From positions 124,001 through 188,000 of the forward strand of contig CAJURY010000001.1 in the NCBI GenBank assembly GCA_910589155.1: a DNA stretch of 64,000 bases, given 5' to 3'. Below, in pieces: positions 24,038 through 32,736 of this stretch. Both the position numbers and the translations under genes were made by a program. Position 1 is the first letter of the stretch, and every line of letters starts with the position of its first letter. This stretch comes from an uncultured Oscillospiraceae bacterium. Its GTDB lineage: Bacteria; Bacillota; Clostridia; Oscillospirales; Oscillospiraceae. The notes below the pieces were generated by a model. The model was not told the origin of the DNA. It did not search any database and saw nothing but the letters and a program-made list of their open reading frames with translations.

Positions 24038-24400
24038 TTATTTTTCCTTGGATGCGTTTGGATGGAAGTTGCAGTTTAAATCAGTACATTTCTGGCAGAG
24101 GGGGAGCAGCGTTTTTTCCAACTCGGAAGGATGGATGTTGCGAAGGTCGTAAACGGACAGGGAGGATGCGCAGGCAGATTCGGATTTTTCCGGCTGGATT
24201 CTCAGCAGTTCATTGGGGGTTTTATCAAATCCCCGGCACAGTTTTTCCAGTGTGTTGAGAGAAGGGGAGCACTTTTTTCGAATGATGTCACCGAAAAAAC
24301 GGGTGCTGATTCCGCACTGCTCTGCGGCTATTTCATGGGAGAGGTTTCTTTCTGAGCAAAGGCTGCGAAGAGAATCGGATAAATTGTCTAAAAACATCAT
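24038..24400 (-). CDS. XRE-type transcriptional regulator
   Basis: This 120-residue protein has an N-terminal helix-turn-helix (about 8-65): LRSLCSERNLSHEIAAEQCGISTRFFGDIIRKKCSPSL, then TLEKLCRGFDKTPNELL, the typical Cro/C1 layout. The C-terminal part (about 85-115) contains CQKCTDLNC, a possible metal site. It is transcribed away from the potassium uptake genes and may control its own promoter or theirs. Targets are not evident. Confidence 0.85.
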   Translation of the reverse strand: MMFLDNLSDSLRSLCSERNLSHEIAAEQCGISTRFFGDIIRKKCSPSLNTLEKLCRGFDKTPNELLRIQPEKSESACASSLSVYDLRNIHPSELEKTLLPLCQKCTDLNCNFHPNASKEK

Positions 24401-24754
24401 ATTATATCACTTCCTGTTAGTTTGAGATGTTTTTAGCATAAAGTGGTTGCTATGATGACTCAAGGAACGATAGTTCCTGTTTCGGACAAATTTTAAAAAT
24501 TTGTGTATATTGTATATCATAAAATACATGCAAAATCATTCTATTTAACGTTGTTTTACAGGTAAAGTTCCTTCAAATACACAGCCGTGGAAAATGGCAG
24601 CTTCTTGCTTATACCAGGCAAAAACGCGCTGTGGCTGAGGAAGGAATGCGCCTTGCAAGGATGCATGGGGTCAAGCTGCACGTGGAATGCAGCAGTAGTA
24701 TTTGTAAAAAAAGCGCTTTTATGCGGGTGGATTCAGCGGGAAGCGAAAAAAGGG
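24401..24754. other. Non-coding spacer, no gene seen
   Basis: No frame longer than a few dozen codons with a ribosome site lies here. The left part is A/T-rich (TATATTGTATATCATAAAATA) and probably carries the XRE promoter. The remainder shows no repeat or hairpin that I could support. Confidence 0.5.
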
Positions 24755-24783
24755 TTGTAGAACCGAATGGAATCTGTTATAAT
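24755..24783 (+). promoter_or_regulatory. Sigma-A promoter of the potassium uptake operon
   Basis: TTGTAG (24755-24760) and TATAAT (24778-24783) are 17 bases apart and start an approximately 205-base leader before the TrkH-type gene. Confidence 0.72.
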
Positions 24784-24862
24784 ATAAAATAGTGTTTTAT
24801 TTTACTGCGTTAAAATGCTCCTCTTTTTTGGTTGCGGAAATACCCCTCAAAAGGAGATAGAG

Positions 24863-24980
24863 GGTGCGCCGCATTGGTAGCACCTGTTTATTTGCGAGTG
24901 GAATACACCACAGTTTAATGGTAGAAAATCAAAGACAAGATACACTTGTAAGGACGCGCCTTCCAATACCGCCGCGTCCT
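24863..24980 (+). promoter_or_regulatory. Structured 5' leader of the potassium uptake operon
   Basis: Three stems lie in a row: GGTGC/GCACC (24863-24884), ACAAG/CTTGT (24935-24949) and AGGACGCG/CGCGTCCT (24951-24980). The last ends five bases before AAGGAGG, the ribosome site of the TrkH-type gene. Such a leader suggests an RNA switch or attenuator. I could not match it to the known c-di-AMP (ydaO) or other potassium-linked riboswitch patterns. Confidence 0.45.
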
Positions 24981-24994
24981 GTGAAGGAGGACAT

Positions 24995-26374
24995 ATGACA
25001 GCTTTGCAAAAAAGAGTGGCGAAGCGGTGGTATAAAACTGCCCACCGGTTAAACCCGGCGCAGCTCATCGCGCTGGCGTTTGTAGGAATCATTTTGGCGG
25101 GATCCGCGCTTTTAATGCTGCCCGCCGCGTCCCGCAGTGGAGAATCCGTAGGCTTTGTACCTGCGCTGTTTACTGCGACCTCCGCTACCTGCGTGACGGG
25201 ACTTGTGGTTTTTGATACCTATATTCAATGGAGTGGTTTCGGGCAGATTGTCATTTTGTGTCTGATTCAAATTGGCGGTCTCGGCTTTATGTCCATCGCA
25301 TCGATTTTTTATTTGCTCGGCAGGAAAAAAATGGGACTGCGCCAGCGGATGCTCATTTCCCAGGCGCTGAGTCTCAATGATTTGAACGGCGTGGTGCGGC
25401 TGCAAAGGCATGTGCTTTTCGGTACCTTTGCCTTTGAAGGCGCCGGGGCGCTGATCTTGACGCTGTATTTTTGGAAGGATTATGGCCTCTGGCGTGCGCT
25501 GCGTTGGGGCGTGTTTCACTCTGTTTCCGCTTTTTGCAACGGCGGCTTTGATATTTTGGGCTGTCTGACCCCCGGCGGCAGCTTGCTGCATTTTCAGACG
25601 GATTATGTGGTATGCCTCACGTTGGGCGTTTTGATTGCGGTAGGCGGCTTGGGTTTTTTTGTGTGGGAGGACCTGTTCAGATTCCGCAAGACAAAGCGGC
25701 TTACCGTATATACCAAGCTGGTGCTTCTGACCTCCGGGGCGTTGATTCTGGCGGGAACTGGGGCGGTGTGCCTGTTTGAGTGGAACAATCCAGCTACCAT
25801 TGGCAATATGACTGTACCGCAAAAGCTCCTTTCCGGGCTTTTTCAGTCCATCAGCACACGAACGGCGGGTTTTGCCGCGCTGGATCAGGCGGCACTGACG
25901 GAAGGCTCCAAGGCGTTTTGCATTCTGCTCATGCTGGTGGGCGGCTCCAGCGGTTCCACAGCCGGCGGCATAAAGACAGTCACGGTTTGCGTATTGCTTC
26001 TGGCGGCGGCCAACCGCCTGCGGGGACGAGGGCGCGTCAGTGTGTTTGGCAGAGAAATTGCCCAGGAGCAGATCGGCAACGCTATGGCTCTTGTAGTAAT
26101 GATGGTGCTTTTGAGTTTGGGCGGCGGCCTGTTTTTGGTAGGCGTGGAGGGCGTGTCTTTTTTGAACGGCTGGTATGAATCGGCCTCCGCCATCGCAACA
26201 GTGGGGCTGAGCGCCGGATTGACTCCAAGCCTTGGCCTTGCGTCCAGACTGCTTTTAATTGTGTATATGTATTTTGGCAGAGTGGGTCTTATGACAATCA
26301 GTCTGGGCTTTTTGGCCGGGGATCGGGCAAAAGAGCGTTTCCACTATGCTGAGACCAAATTGTTAATAGGCTAG
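24995..26374 (+). CDS. ktrB: TrkH/KtrB-type potassium uptake channel subunit
   Basis: The protein is 459 residues with about eight membrane helices arranged as four M1-P-M2 repeats. The four selectivity-filter glycines are seen in ATCVTGLVV, AFCNGGFDI, STRTAGFAAL and AIATVGLSAG. It forms the membrane pore for K+ uptake and pairs with the RCK subunit encoded ten bases downstream. The ATG at 24995 follows AAGGAGGACAT. Length and the four P-loops fit KtrB/TrkH without truncation. Confidence 0.93.
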   Translation: MTALQKRVAKRWYKTAHRLNPAQLIALAFVGIILAGSALLMLPAASRSGESVGFVPALFTATSATCVTGLVVFDTYIQWSGFGQIVILCLIQIGGLGFMSIASIFYLLGRKKMGLRQRMLISQALSLNDLNGVVRLQRHVLFGTFAFEGAGALILTLYFWKDYGLWRALRWGVFHSVSAFCNGGFDILGCLTPGGSLLHFQTDYVVCLTLGVLIAVGGLGFFVWEDLFRFRKTKRLTVYTKLVLLTSGALILAGTGAVCLFEWNNPATIGNMTVPQKLLSGLFQSISTRTAGFAALDQAALTEGSKAFCILLMLVGGSSGSTAGGIKTVTVCVLLLAAANRLRGRGRVSVFGREIAQEQIGNAMALVVMMVLLSLGGGLFLVGVEGVSFLNGWYESASAIATVGLSAGLTPSLGLASRLLLIVYMYFGRVGLMTISLGFLAGDRAKERFHYAETKLLIG

Positions 26375-26384
26375 GAGGCTTTGA

Positions 26385-27035
26385 ATGATGAAAACATATC
26401 TGGTTGTGGGATTGGGACGGTTTGGGACGGCTGTTGCCAAGCGCTTGGCCGAACTGAAAAAGGAAGTTCTTGTCATGGACGTGAACGAAGACCTGGTGCA
26501 GCAAACGGCGAATTTTGTTACCCGGGGCGTAATTGGCGATTCGAAGGACAAAGAAGTGCTCCGGGCTTTGGGCGCGGGAAATTACGACTGCGCGGTGGTG
26601 GCCATTGGCAAAGATCTAACGGCTAGTATTTTGACTACCATGAACCTCAAAGAGTTGGGAATTCCTATGGTGGTGTGTAAAGCGCAGGATGAAAGCCATA
26701 AAAAGGTGCTGGAAAAAATCGGCGCGGATCGCGTGGTATTTCCAGAGCGGGAAATGGCTTCCCGGCTGGCGCAGGGATTGGCCTCCGCAAATGTAATGGA
26801 ATATATTGAGCTGTCCCCGGACTACGGCATCGTAGAATTTGAAGCGCCGGCGAAATGGACGGGGAAAAATCTGCGTGAGCTTAACATTCGTGCGAAAATC
26901 GGCGTAAATATTATTGCAATCCGTACCCAGACAAAAATCCTGGTTTCGCCATCGGCGGATTATGAAATCAAAGCGGGCAATATTATCGTTGCCCTAGGGG
27001 ATAGCCGCGCTTTGAACAGCGTGCAGAAATTATGA
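26385..27035 (+). CDS. ktrA: KtrA/TrkA-type RCK regulatory subunit
   Basis: This 216-residue cytosolic protein has an RCK N-domain with Rossmann motif VVGLGRFGTAVAKRL (about 6-20) and acidic ribose ligand in VMDVNED, then an RCK C-domain (from about 138, LSPDYGIVEFEAPAKWTGK). One N plus one C domain is the KtrA layout. It gates the channel subunit in response to ATP/ADP and c-di-AMP in relatives. Two consecutive ATGs (26385, 26388) follow AGGAGG; either could be used. Its stop overlaps the next start (ATGA). Confidence 0.92.
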   Translation: MMKTYLVVGLGRFGTAVAKRLAELKKEVLVMDVNEDLVQQTANFVTRGVIGDSKDKEVLRALGAGNYDCAVVAIGKDLTASILTTMNLKELGIPMVVCKAQDESHKKVLEKIGADRVVFPEREMASRLAQGLASANVMEYIELSPDYGIVEFEAPAKWTGKNLRELNIRAKIGVNIIAIRTQTKILVSPSADYEIKAGNIIVALGDSRALNSVQKL

Positions 27036-27793
27036 TAGAAGAACGCATTACAAGCCGGAAAAACCCGCTGCTAGTTCAAGTGAGGAAGCTGCTTTCTTCC
27101 CGCAGCGAACGGTTAGGGCAGGGACTTTTTGTCTGCGACGGTACAAAACTTCTGGCAGAAGCGGCGCAGTATGCGCCGAAGACTTTGCATACGGTGATTT
27201 TGGCAGACGGCGTGGAAACCTGTCCGCTGCCCGCTTCTGTGCGGGTTGTGCGGGTACCGGGGGACGTTATGGAAAGTATTTCTCCCATGCGCAGTCCCCA
27301 AGGCGCGGTGTTTTTGTGTGAGCTGCCTCAAGCCGCGCCTTTCTATGCAAAGCCGGGAATGCTCATTCTGGACGGCGTGCAGGATCCCGGTAATGTGGGA
27401 ACGATTTTGCGCACGGCGGACGCCATGGATATACCGGTGGTTTTAACGGAAGGCTCGGCAGATCCCTATAGCTGGAAGGCGGCAAGAGCCACCATGGGGG
27501 CGATTTTCAGAAGGCCGCCGTCGATTGCCAATTGGCAAAGCGTTGTAAACGCCTGTAAGGCGGCGCAAATTCCTCTTGCCGCTGCGGCGCTGACGGAAAC
27601 GGCAAAAGATATAAGAGACAGCCATCTGGCAAACTGCGCCGTAATCATCGGCAGCGAGGGGCAGGGGATACGAAAAGAGCTTCTGGAAGTGTGCGACGAA
27701 ACGTTGATTATTCCTATGAACGCGCAATGCGAATCCTTAAATGCGGCGGTGGCGGCGGCGATTGTGCTGTGGGAGATGCGGCGAAATAAATAA
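27032..27793 (+). CDS. TrmH/SpoU family RNA 2'-O-methyltransferase
   Basis: The protein is 253 residues. An N-terminal substrate-binding part (about 1-95) begins with ITSRKNPLLVQVRKL, and the SpoU domain shows the three family motifs: NVGTILRTADAMDIP (motif 1), VIIGSEGQGI (motif 2) and IPMNAQCESLNAAVAAAIVLWE (motif 3), which form the knotted SAM site. It methylates a ribose in rRNA or tRNA (TsnR/RlmB/YsgA group); the precise nucleotide cannot be told. It overlaps the RCK gene by four bases, so it is translationally coupled. Confidence 0.9.
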   Translation: MIEERITSRKNPLLVQVRKLLSSRSERLGQGLFVCDGTKLLAEAAQYAPKTLHTVILADGVETCPLPASVRVVRVPGDVMESISPMRSPQGAVFLCELPQAAPFYAKPGMLILDGVQDPGNVGTILRTADAMDIPVVLTEGSADPYSWKAARATMGAIFRRPPSIANWQSVVNACKAAQIPLAAAALTETAKDIRDSHLANCAVIIGSEGQGIRKELLEVCDETLIIPMNAQCESLNAAVAAAIVLWEMRRNK

Positions 27794-27828
27794 GAAAATT
27801 CCACAAAGAGAGAAAAAGGTGGGAACCT

Positions 27829-29079
27829 ATGTTAGAGCACTGGATATGGCTGACCACCCGCAAGGGCGTTGGCTGCCGGTACGGAAGTTTGCTGTTATCC
27901 CATTTTTCGGATATGGAAGCGGCATACTTTGCGGACGAGAAAGCTTACCGTCTGATTCCCGGTTTGCCCAAGCGCGCCGTGGAAGGACTGATGGATAAGT
28001 CTCTGGACGGCGCGGAACGAATTTTAGAAGAATGCTATGAGAAAAATATTCAAATCATGACCATTGCCGATGGAATCTATCCCGCGCGGCTGCGCAATAT
28101 CCCGGATCCGCCGCTGGTTTTGTATTACAAAGGGAAGCTGCCGAATGTGGACAGTCTGCCGGTGGTGGGCGTGGTTGGCACAAGAAGCGCTACGCCCTAT
28201 GGGCTTCTGACGGCCAAGCGTCTGGGCTATCAGCTCGGAAAGTGCGGTGCTGTTTTGGTATCAGGCATGGCTAAGGGCATTGACGCAATGGCAATGATTG
28301 GGGCGCTCACCGCTGGGCAAAAGGTCATTGGCGTACTGGGTAGCGGCGCGGATATAATTTATCCACGCTCCAACGCTAGCTTGTTTGCGGATACCGAGGC
28401 GAATGGCTGTTTGTTATCTGAATTCCCGCCGGGTACGCCGCCGGAAGCCAATAACTTTCCCAGAAGAAACCGGATTATGAGCGGACTGTCCTGCGGCGTT
28501 CTGGTGGTGGAAGCCCCCTTAAAAAGCGGCGCTTTGATTACTGCGCAAGCTGCGCTGGATCAAGGCAGAGACGTATTTGTTGTACCCGGCAATATTGATG
28601 TGCCCGCCAGCGAGGGCAGCAATAAGCTGCTGCGAGAGGGCGCCATTGCCGTAACAAAAGGCTGGGACATTGTTTCTGAATATCAAAACCTGTTTCCGGG
28701 GAAAATCACGTCTGATGAAAATGCGGCTGTCCTCACGGCGCATTCTGCTGAGATCAGGCGAAATTTGGCGGACAGCGCGCAGGGCTTGCAGTCTGTGGCG
28801 CAAAAAGTGGAAAAACCCCAGGCAAATTCTGAAAAAAAGATTGACAAGCTCCCAAGAAGGGCTTATATTGACTTAGATGAAATCATGCCGCTTCTTTCCG
28901 CAGACGAAAAACAGGTGGCTGCCAAGCTCACAGAGGAAAGCTGCCACGTAGACGAGCTGATTGAAAAAACCGGTCTTCCGGTGGCTAGGGTGCTGGCAAG
29001 TCTTACCCTGCTGGAAGTCAAGGGTATCGCAGAGCGGCGGCCAGGCAAATACTATTGTCTGGGCAGAAAACGTCAATAA
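27829..29079 (+). CDS. dprA: DNA-processing protein DprA
   Basis: The product is 416 residues. A helical N-terminal part is followed by the Rossmann-like DprA domain (about 70-285) with GVVGTRSATPYG, VSGMAKGIDAMAM, VLGSGADIIYP and LSEFPPGTPP, and a C-terminal winged-helix domain (about 345-416, VDELIEKTGLPVARVLASLTLLEVKG). DprA loads RecA on incoming single-stranded DNA during transformation. Gene order dprA-topA is classical for Bacillota. No competence gene other than this lies in the window, and dprA alone does not prove transformability. Confidence 0.95.
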   Translation: MLEHWIWLTTRKGVGCRYGSLLLSHFSDMEAAYFADEKAYRLIPGLPKRAVEGLMDKSLDGAERILEECYEKNIQIMTIADGIYPARLRNIPDPPLVLYYKGKLPNVDSLPVVGVVGTRSATPYGLLTAKRLGYQLGKCGAVLVSGMAKGIDAMAMIGALTAGQKVIGVLGSGADIIYPRSNASLFADTEANGCLLSEFPPGTPPEANNFPRRNRIMSGLSCGVLVVEAPLKSGALITAQAALDQGRDVFVVPGNIDVPASEGSNKLLREGAIAVTKGWDIVSEYQNLFPGKITSDENAAVLTAHSAEIRRNLADSAQGLQSVAQKVEKPQANSEKKIDKLPRRAYIDLDEIMPLLSADEKQVAAKLTEESCHVDELIEKTGLPVARVLASLTLLEVKGIAERRPGKYYCLGRKRQ

Positions 29080-29095
29080 TATTTGGAGGAATTCC

Positions 29096-31378
29096 ATGGG
29101 GAACCAGACTGGAACCAATTTGGTAATTGTAGAATCTCCGTCCAAGGCAAAGACCATCGGCAAATATTTAGGCCCTGATTATACGGTAAAGGCGTGTATG
29201 GGGCATTTGCGAGATTTGCCGAAAAGCAAAATGGGCGTGGATATTGAACACGGCTTTGAGCCGGAGTATCGCCCGCTTTCGGGCAAAGAAGATATTATTA
29301 AGGATTTAAAGAAAACAGCCGGCGCATCCAAAGCTGTATTCCTGGCAACTGACCCGGATCGGGAAGGAGAAGCCATTTCCTGGCATTTAAAGGAATTGCT
29401 GGGTCTGCCGGATGAGCAAACCCACCGGGTTACGTTTAATGAAATTACAAAAAATGTCGTCGCTTCTGCAATCCAGAGTCCCAGAGGCATCGACTATGAT
29501 CTGGTAGACGCTCAGCAGGCTCGCCGGATTTTAGATCGCATCGTGGGCTATCAGCTTAGCCCGCTGCTTTGGAAAAAAATCCGCAGAGGGCTGTCCGCCG
29601 GGCGCGTACAGTCCGTAGCTACCAGACTTGTGGTGGATCGGGAAAATGAAATCCGCGCTTTCCAGTCCAGAGAGTACTGGTCGTTGGAAGTGCTCCTGAA
29701 TCGTTTGGAAAAGCCTGGATCCTTCACAGCGCATTACCACGGTGAGGACAAAAAGCGGGAGCTGCAAAACGAGCAGGAGGCCGACGCGATTATCGCAGAT
29801 ATTAGAGGGCAGCGCTTCACAGTTAAAACTGTAAAGCGCGCGGAGAAAAAGCGCAGCGCGGCGCCGCCTTTCATTACCTCCACCTTGCAGCAGGAGGCCT
29901 CCCGCAAGCTGAATATGACCCCCAAGCGCACCATGGCCATTGCCCAGCAGCTTTATGAGGGCATCGACGTGGAAGGAGAGGGTACCTTAGGTCTTATCAC
30001 CTATATGCGTACAGATTCTCTGCGTTTGTCTGACGAGGCCATGGCGGCGGCGAAGGATTTTATCTGCCACCGGTATGGAAACGCTTATTACTACGGTAAG
30101 CCCCATCAGTTTAAAACCAAGCAGAACGCCCAGGACGCCCACGAGGCCATTCGCCCCACCCATGTGGAGCTGGATCCGGAGACCATAGAAAAATCTTTGA
30201 CGAAGGAACAGTACCGGCTGTATAAGCTGATCTGGAGCCGTTTTCTGGCTTCCCAGATGGCGAACGCCGTGTATGATACCGTATCCATCGATACGGTTTG
30301 CGCGGGGCATTTGTTTAAATCCTCCCATCAGAGCCTGAAATTTGCCGGATTTATCGCGGTTTATGAAGAAGGCAAGGACGATGAGGCGGAAGTGAAAAAT
30401 TCTCCTCTGCCCGACTTGCAGGAGGGAGAACAGGTGCGCCTGGAGCGGTTTGATAAAGAGCAGCATTTTACCCAGCCCCCCGCAAGATACACGGAAGCCA
30501 CCTTGGTAAAGGCCATGGAGGAAAAGGGCGTTGGCCGTCCTTCTACCTACGCTTCCATTATTTCCACCATTCAGGATCGGGAATATGTGCTGAAAAAAGA
30601 CAAGCGCCTGTCCGCCACACCCCTGGGCGAGGTGGTCACCGGCTTGATGCTGGACAGGTTCAACGACATTATTGATGTGGAATTTACCGCCAATATGGAG
30701 CAGCGCTTAGACGAAGTGGAGGAGGGCAAACGCCAGTGGCGCTCTGTACTGGACGATTTTTATAAAGGGTTCCATGCGGAAATGGAACAAGCGGAAGAAG
30801 CCCTGAAGGATACCCGGCTGAAGGTGCCGGACGAGGAAACGGACGAAATCTGCGAGCTGTGCGGCAGAAATATGGTCATTAAAATTGGCCGGTTCGGTCG
30901 ATTTTTGGCTTGCCCCGGCTACCCGGACTGTAAAAATACCAAGCCCATTGTGGAGCATATGCCCGGCCGCTGCCCCAAGTGCGGCAGCGGAATGCTCAAG
31001 CGCAAGTCCAAGAAGGGCTACGCCTACTACGCTTGCGAAAAAGGCGCGGAGTGCGGCTTTATGTCCTGGGACGTTCCCACTGCCTTTGACTGCCCTTCCT
31101 GCGGACAAACGCTGTTTAAAAAATCCGGCAGAGGGCGCATGAAGCCCTTCTGTATCAATGAAGCCTGCCCGGACTTTTTACCAGAGGATCAGCGGGGCTA
31201 CTATAAAAAGAAGCCTGCCGAAGAAGCTTCCTCGGAAGAAAAGCCCCAGAAGGACGCCGCGCCGGAAGAAACCCCGGTAAAAAAGAAGGCTGCAAAAAAG
31301 ACAGCCGCCAAGAAGACTGCGGCGAAGAAAACCACTGGGAAAAAGACCACCAAAAAGAAAGAGGAGGCGGCGAAATGA
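29096..31378 (+). CDS. topA: DNA topoisomerase I
   Basis: The protein is 760 residues from the ATG at 29096, after TTGGAGGAATTCC. Toprim motifs VESPSKAKTIGKYLG and TDPDREGEAISWHL appear near the N-terminus; the catalytic Tyr is in GLITYMRTDS (about 302). Zinc ribbons of type CELCGR ... CPGYPDC and CPKCGSG ... CEKGAEC plus CPSCGQT lie in the C-terminal 170 residues. The end (last 45 residues) is a Lys/Ala-rich histone H1-like tail (KKAAKKTAAKKTAAKKTTGK). It relaxes negative supercoils. The stop overlaps the trmFO start. Confidence 0.96.
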   Translation: MGNQTGTNLVIVESPSKAKTIGKYLGPDYTVKACMGHLRDLPKSKMGVDIEHGFEPEYRPLSGKEDIIKDLKKTAGASKAVFLATDPDREGEAISWHLKELLGLPDEQTHRVTFNEITKNVVASAIQSPRGIDYDLVDAQQARRILDRIVGYQLSPLLWKKIRRGLSAGRVQSVATRLVVDRENEIRAFQSREYWSLEVLLNRLEKPGSFTAHYHGEDKKRELQNEQEADAIIADIRGQRFTVKTVKRAEKKRSAAPPFITSTLQQEASRKLNMTPKRTMAIAQQLYEGIDVEGEGTLGLITYMRTDSLRLSDEAMAAAKDFICHRYGNAYYYGKPHQFKTKQNAQDAHEAIRPTHVELDPETIEKSLTKEQYRLYKLIWSRFLASQMANAVYDTVSIDTVCAGHLFKSSHQSLKFAGFIAVYEEGKDDEAEVKNSPLPDLQEGEQVRLERFDKEQHFTQPPARYTEATLVKAMEEKGVGRPSTYASIISTIQDREYVLKKDKRLSATPLGEVVTGLMLDRFNDIIDVEFTANMEQRLDEVEEGKRQWRSVLDDFYKGFHAEMEQAEEALKDTRLKVPDEETDEICELCGRNMVIKIGRFGRFLACPGYPDCKNTKPIVEHMPGRCPKCGSGMLKRKSKKGYAYYACEKGAECGFMSWDVPTAFDCPSCGQTLFKKSGRGRMKPFCINEACPDFLPEDQRGYYKKKPAEEASSEEKPQKDAAPEETPVKKKAAKKTAAKKTAAKKTTGKKTTKKKEEAAK

Positions 31379-32682
31379 CCGCAGTGAAAGTCGTAGGCGC
31401 AGGTCTTGCAGGCTCGGAAGCCGCGTGGCAGTTGGCGCAACGGGGCATTTTGGTTGAACTCATCGAGATGAAGCCGGATAAAATGACCCCGGCGCACCAT
31501 AGCCCCAATTTTGCGGAGCTGGTGTGCTCCAACTCTTTGCGGGGCGACCGGCTGGAAAACGCCGTGGGGCTATTGAAAGAAGAACTACGGCGTTTGGGCA
31601 GCTTGATTCTTGCCTGCGCGGAGGAAACCAAAGTGGAAGCCGGCGGCTGCCTGGCGGTGGATCGGTACGCCTTTTCTCAGCTTGTTACGGATAAAATTCG
31701 CAGCCATCCGCTGATTACCGTTACCTCGGCGGAGGTCACTTCCGTGCCGGAAGGCCCTGTGATTATTGCGACAGGCCCGCTCACCTCCGACGCGCTGTCG
31801 AACGCCATTCAGGATTACTTCGGACAGAAGGACTATCTGCACTTTTTTGACGCGGCTGCGCCCTTGGTGACGGCGGAATCCGTGGATATGAATCTTGCCT
31901 GGTTTGCTTCCCGATACGACCGGGGAAACGCCGACTATATCAACTGTGCCATGAACCGGGAGGAATACGACGCTTTCTACCATGCGCTTGTGGACGCGGA
32001 GGAAGCCGAGGTGCATGGGTTTGAGGATAAAAATGTGTTTGAGGGCTGTATGCCGGTGGAGGTTATGGCTCGAAGGGGATATGATACCCTTCGCTATGGC
32101 CCATTGAAGCCCGTGGGTCTGAAAGACCCTAAAACCGGCGCGGAGCCTTACGCTGTGGTGCAGCTCCGGCAGGATAACGCCGCAGGCAGCGTGTACAATC
32201 TGGTGGGCTTCCAGACCCACCTGAAATTCCCGGAGCAAAAGCGGGTATTTTCCATGATTCCCGCGCTGCACAATGCGGAATTTGTCCGCTATGGCGTGAT
32301 GCACCGCAACACCTTTTTGCGGTCGCCGGGGCTTTTGGATCGGTACTATGCCGATTTGAGAAATCCGCTGGTTGCTTTTGCCGGACAAATGACCGGCGTG
32401 GAAGGCTATGTGGAGTCTACCGCCTCCGGCTATCTGGCGGCGGCGGCAATGGCGGCCAAGGTGCGCGGCAAGGAGCCGCCGGTATTTCCTAAAGAAACCG
32501 CTATTGGCGCTTTGGGACTGTACATCAGTGATGAAACAGTGGGCAACTTCCAGCCCATGAATATCAATTTCAGCATTCTTGCGCCTTTGGAGCGCAGGGT
32601 GAAACCAAAATCCGCAAAAAATCTGGCGATTTCCCAGCGCTCGCTGGAAATCATTGATACTTTGATTGAAAAAGGAATCTGA
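31375..32682 (+). CDS. trmFO: Methylenetetrahydrofolate-tRNA-(uracil-5-)-methyltransferase TrmFO
   Basis: This 435-residue flavoprotein starts with VVGAGLAGSEAAWQLAQRG, an FAD Rossmann motif (residues 5-23), then the family signature CSNSLRGDRLENAVGLLKEE. FAGQMTGVEGYVESTASGY and INFSILAPLE near the C-terminus are also TrmFO hallmarks. It makes the ribothymidine at position 54 of tRNAs using methylene-THF. The topA stop overlaps its ATG (ATGA). No conserved residue appears missing. Confidence 0.95.
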   Translation: MTAVKVVGAGLAGSEAAWQLAQRGILVELIEMKPDKMTPAHHSPNFAELVCSNSLRGDRLENAVGLLKEELRRLGSLILACAEETKVEAGGCLAVDRYAFSQLVTDKIRSHPLITVTSAEVTSVPEGPVIIATGPLTSDALSNAIQDYFGQKDYLHFFDAAAPLVTAESVDMNLAWFASRYDRGNADYINCAMNREEYDAFYHALVDAEEAEVHGFEDKNVFEGCMPVEVMARRGYDTLRYGPLKPVGLKDPKTGAEPYAVVQLRQDNAAGSVYNLVGFQTHLKFPEQKRVFSMIPALHNAEFVRYGVMHRNTFLRSPGLLDRYYADLRNPLVAFAGQMTGVEGYVESTASGYLAAAAMAAKVRGKEPPVFPKETAIGALGLYISDETVGNFQPMNINFSILAPLERRVKPKSAKNLAISQRSLEIIDTLIEKGI

Positions 32683-32736
32683 ACAAAAGGCGCAGCGCCG
32701 TTAGGCTGTGAGATCCAAAAAGAAAGAGGTAATGCC

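Noticed and set aside
24784..24994. c-di-AMP (ydaO) riboswitch before ktrB
   Set aside because: The conserved blocks that I know for ydaO are not recognisable; reported only as a structured leader.
28961..29095. Extended start of topA inside dprA
   Set aside because: The ATG at 29096 has a proper ribosome site and yields the usual TopA N-terminus; the extension overlaps dprA in another frame.
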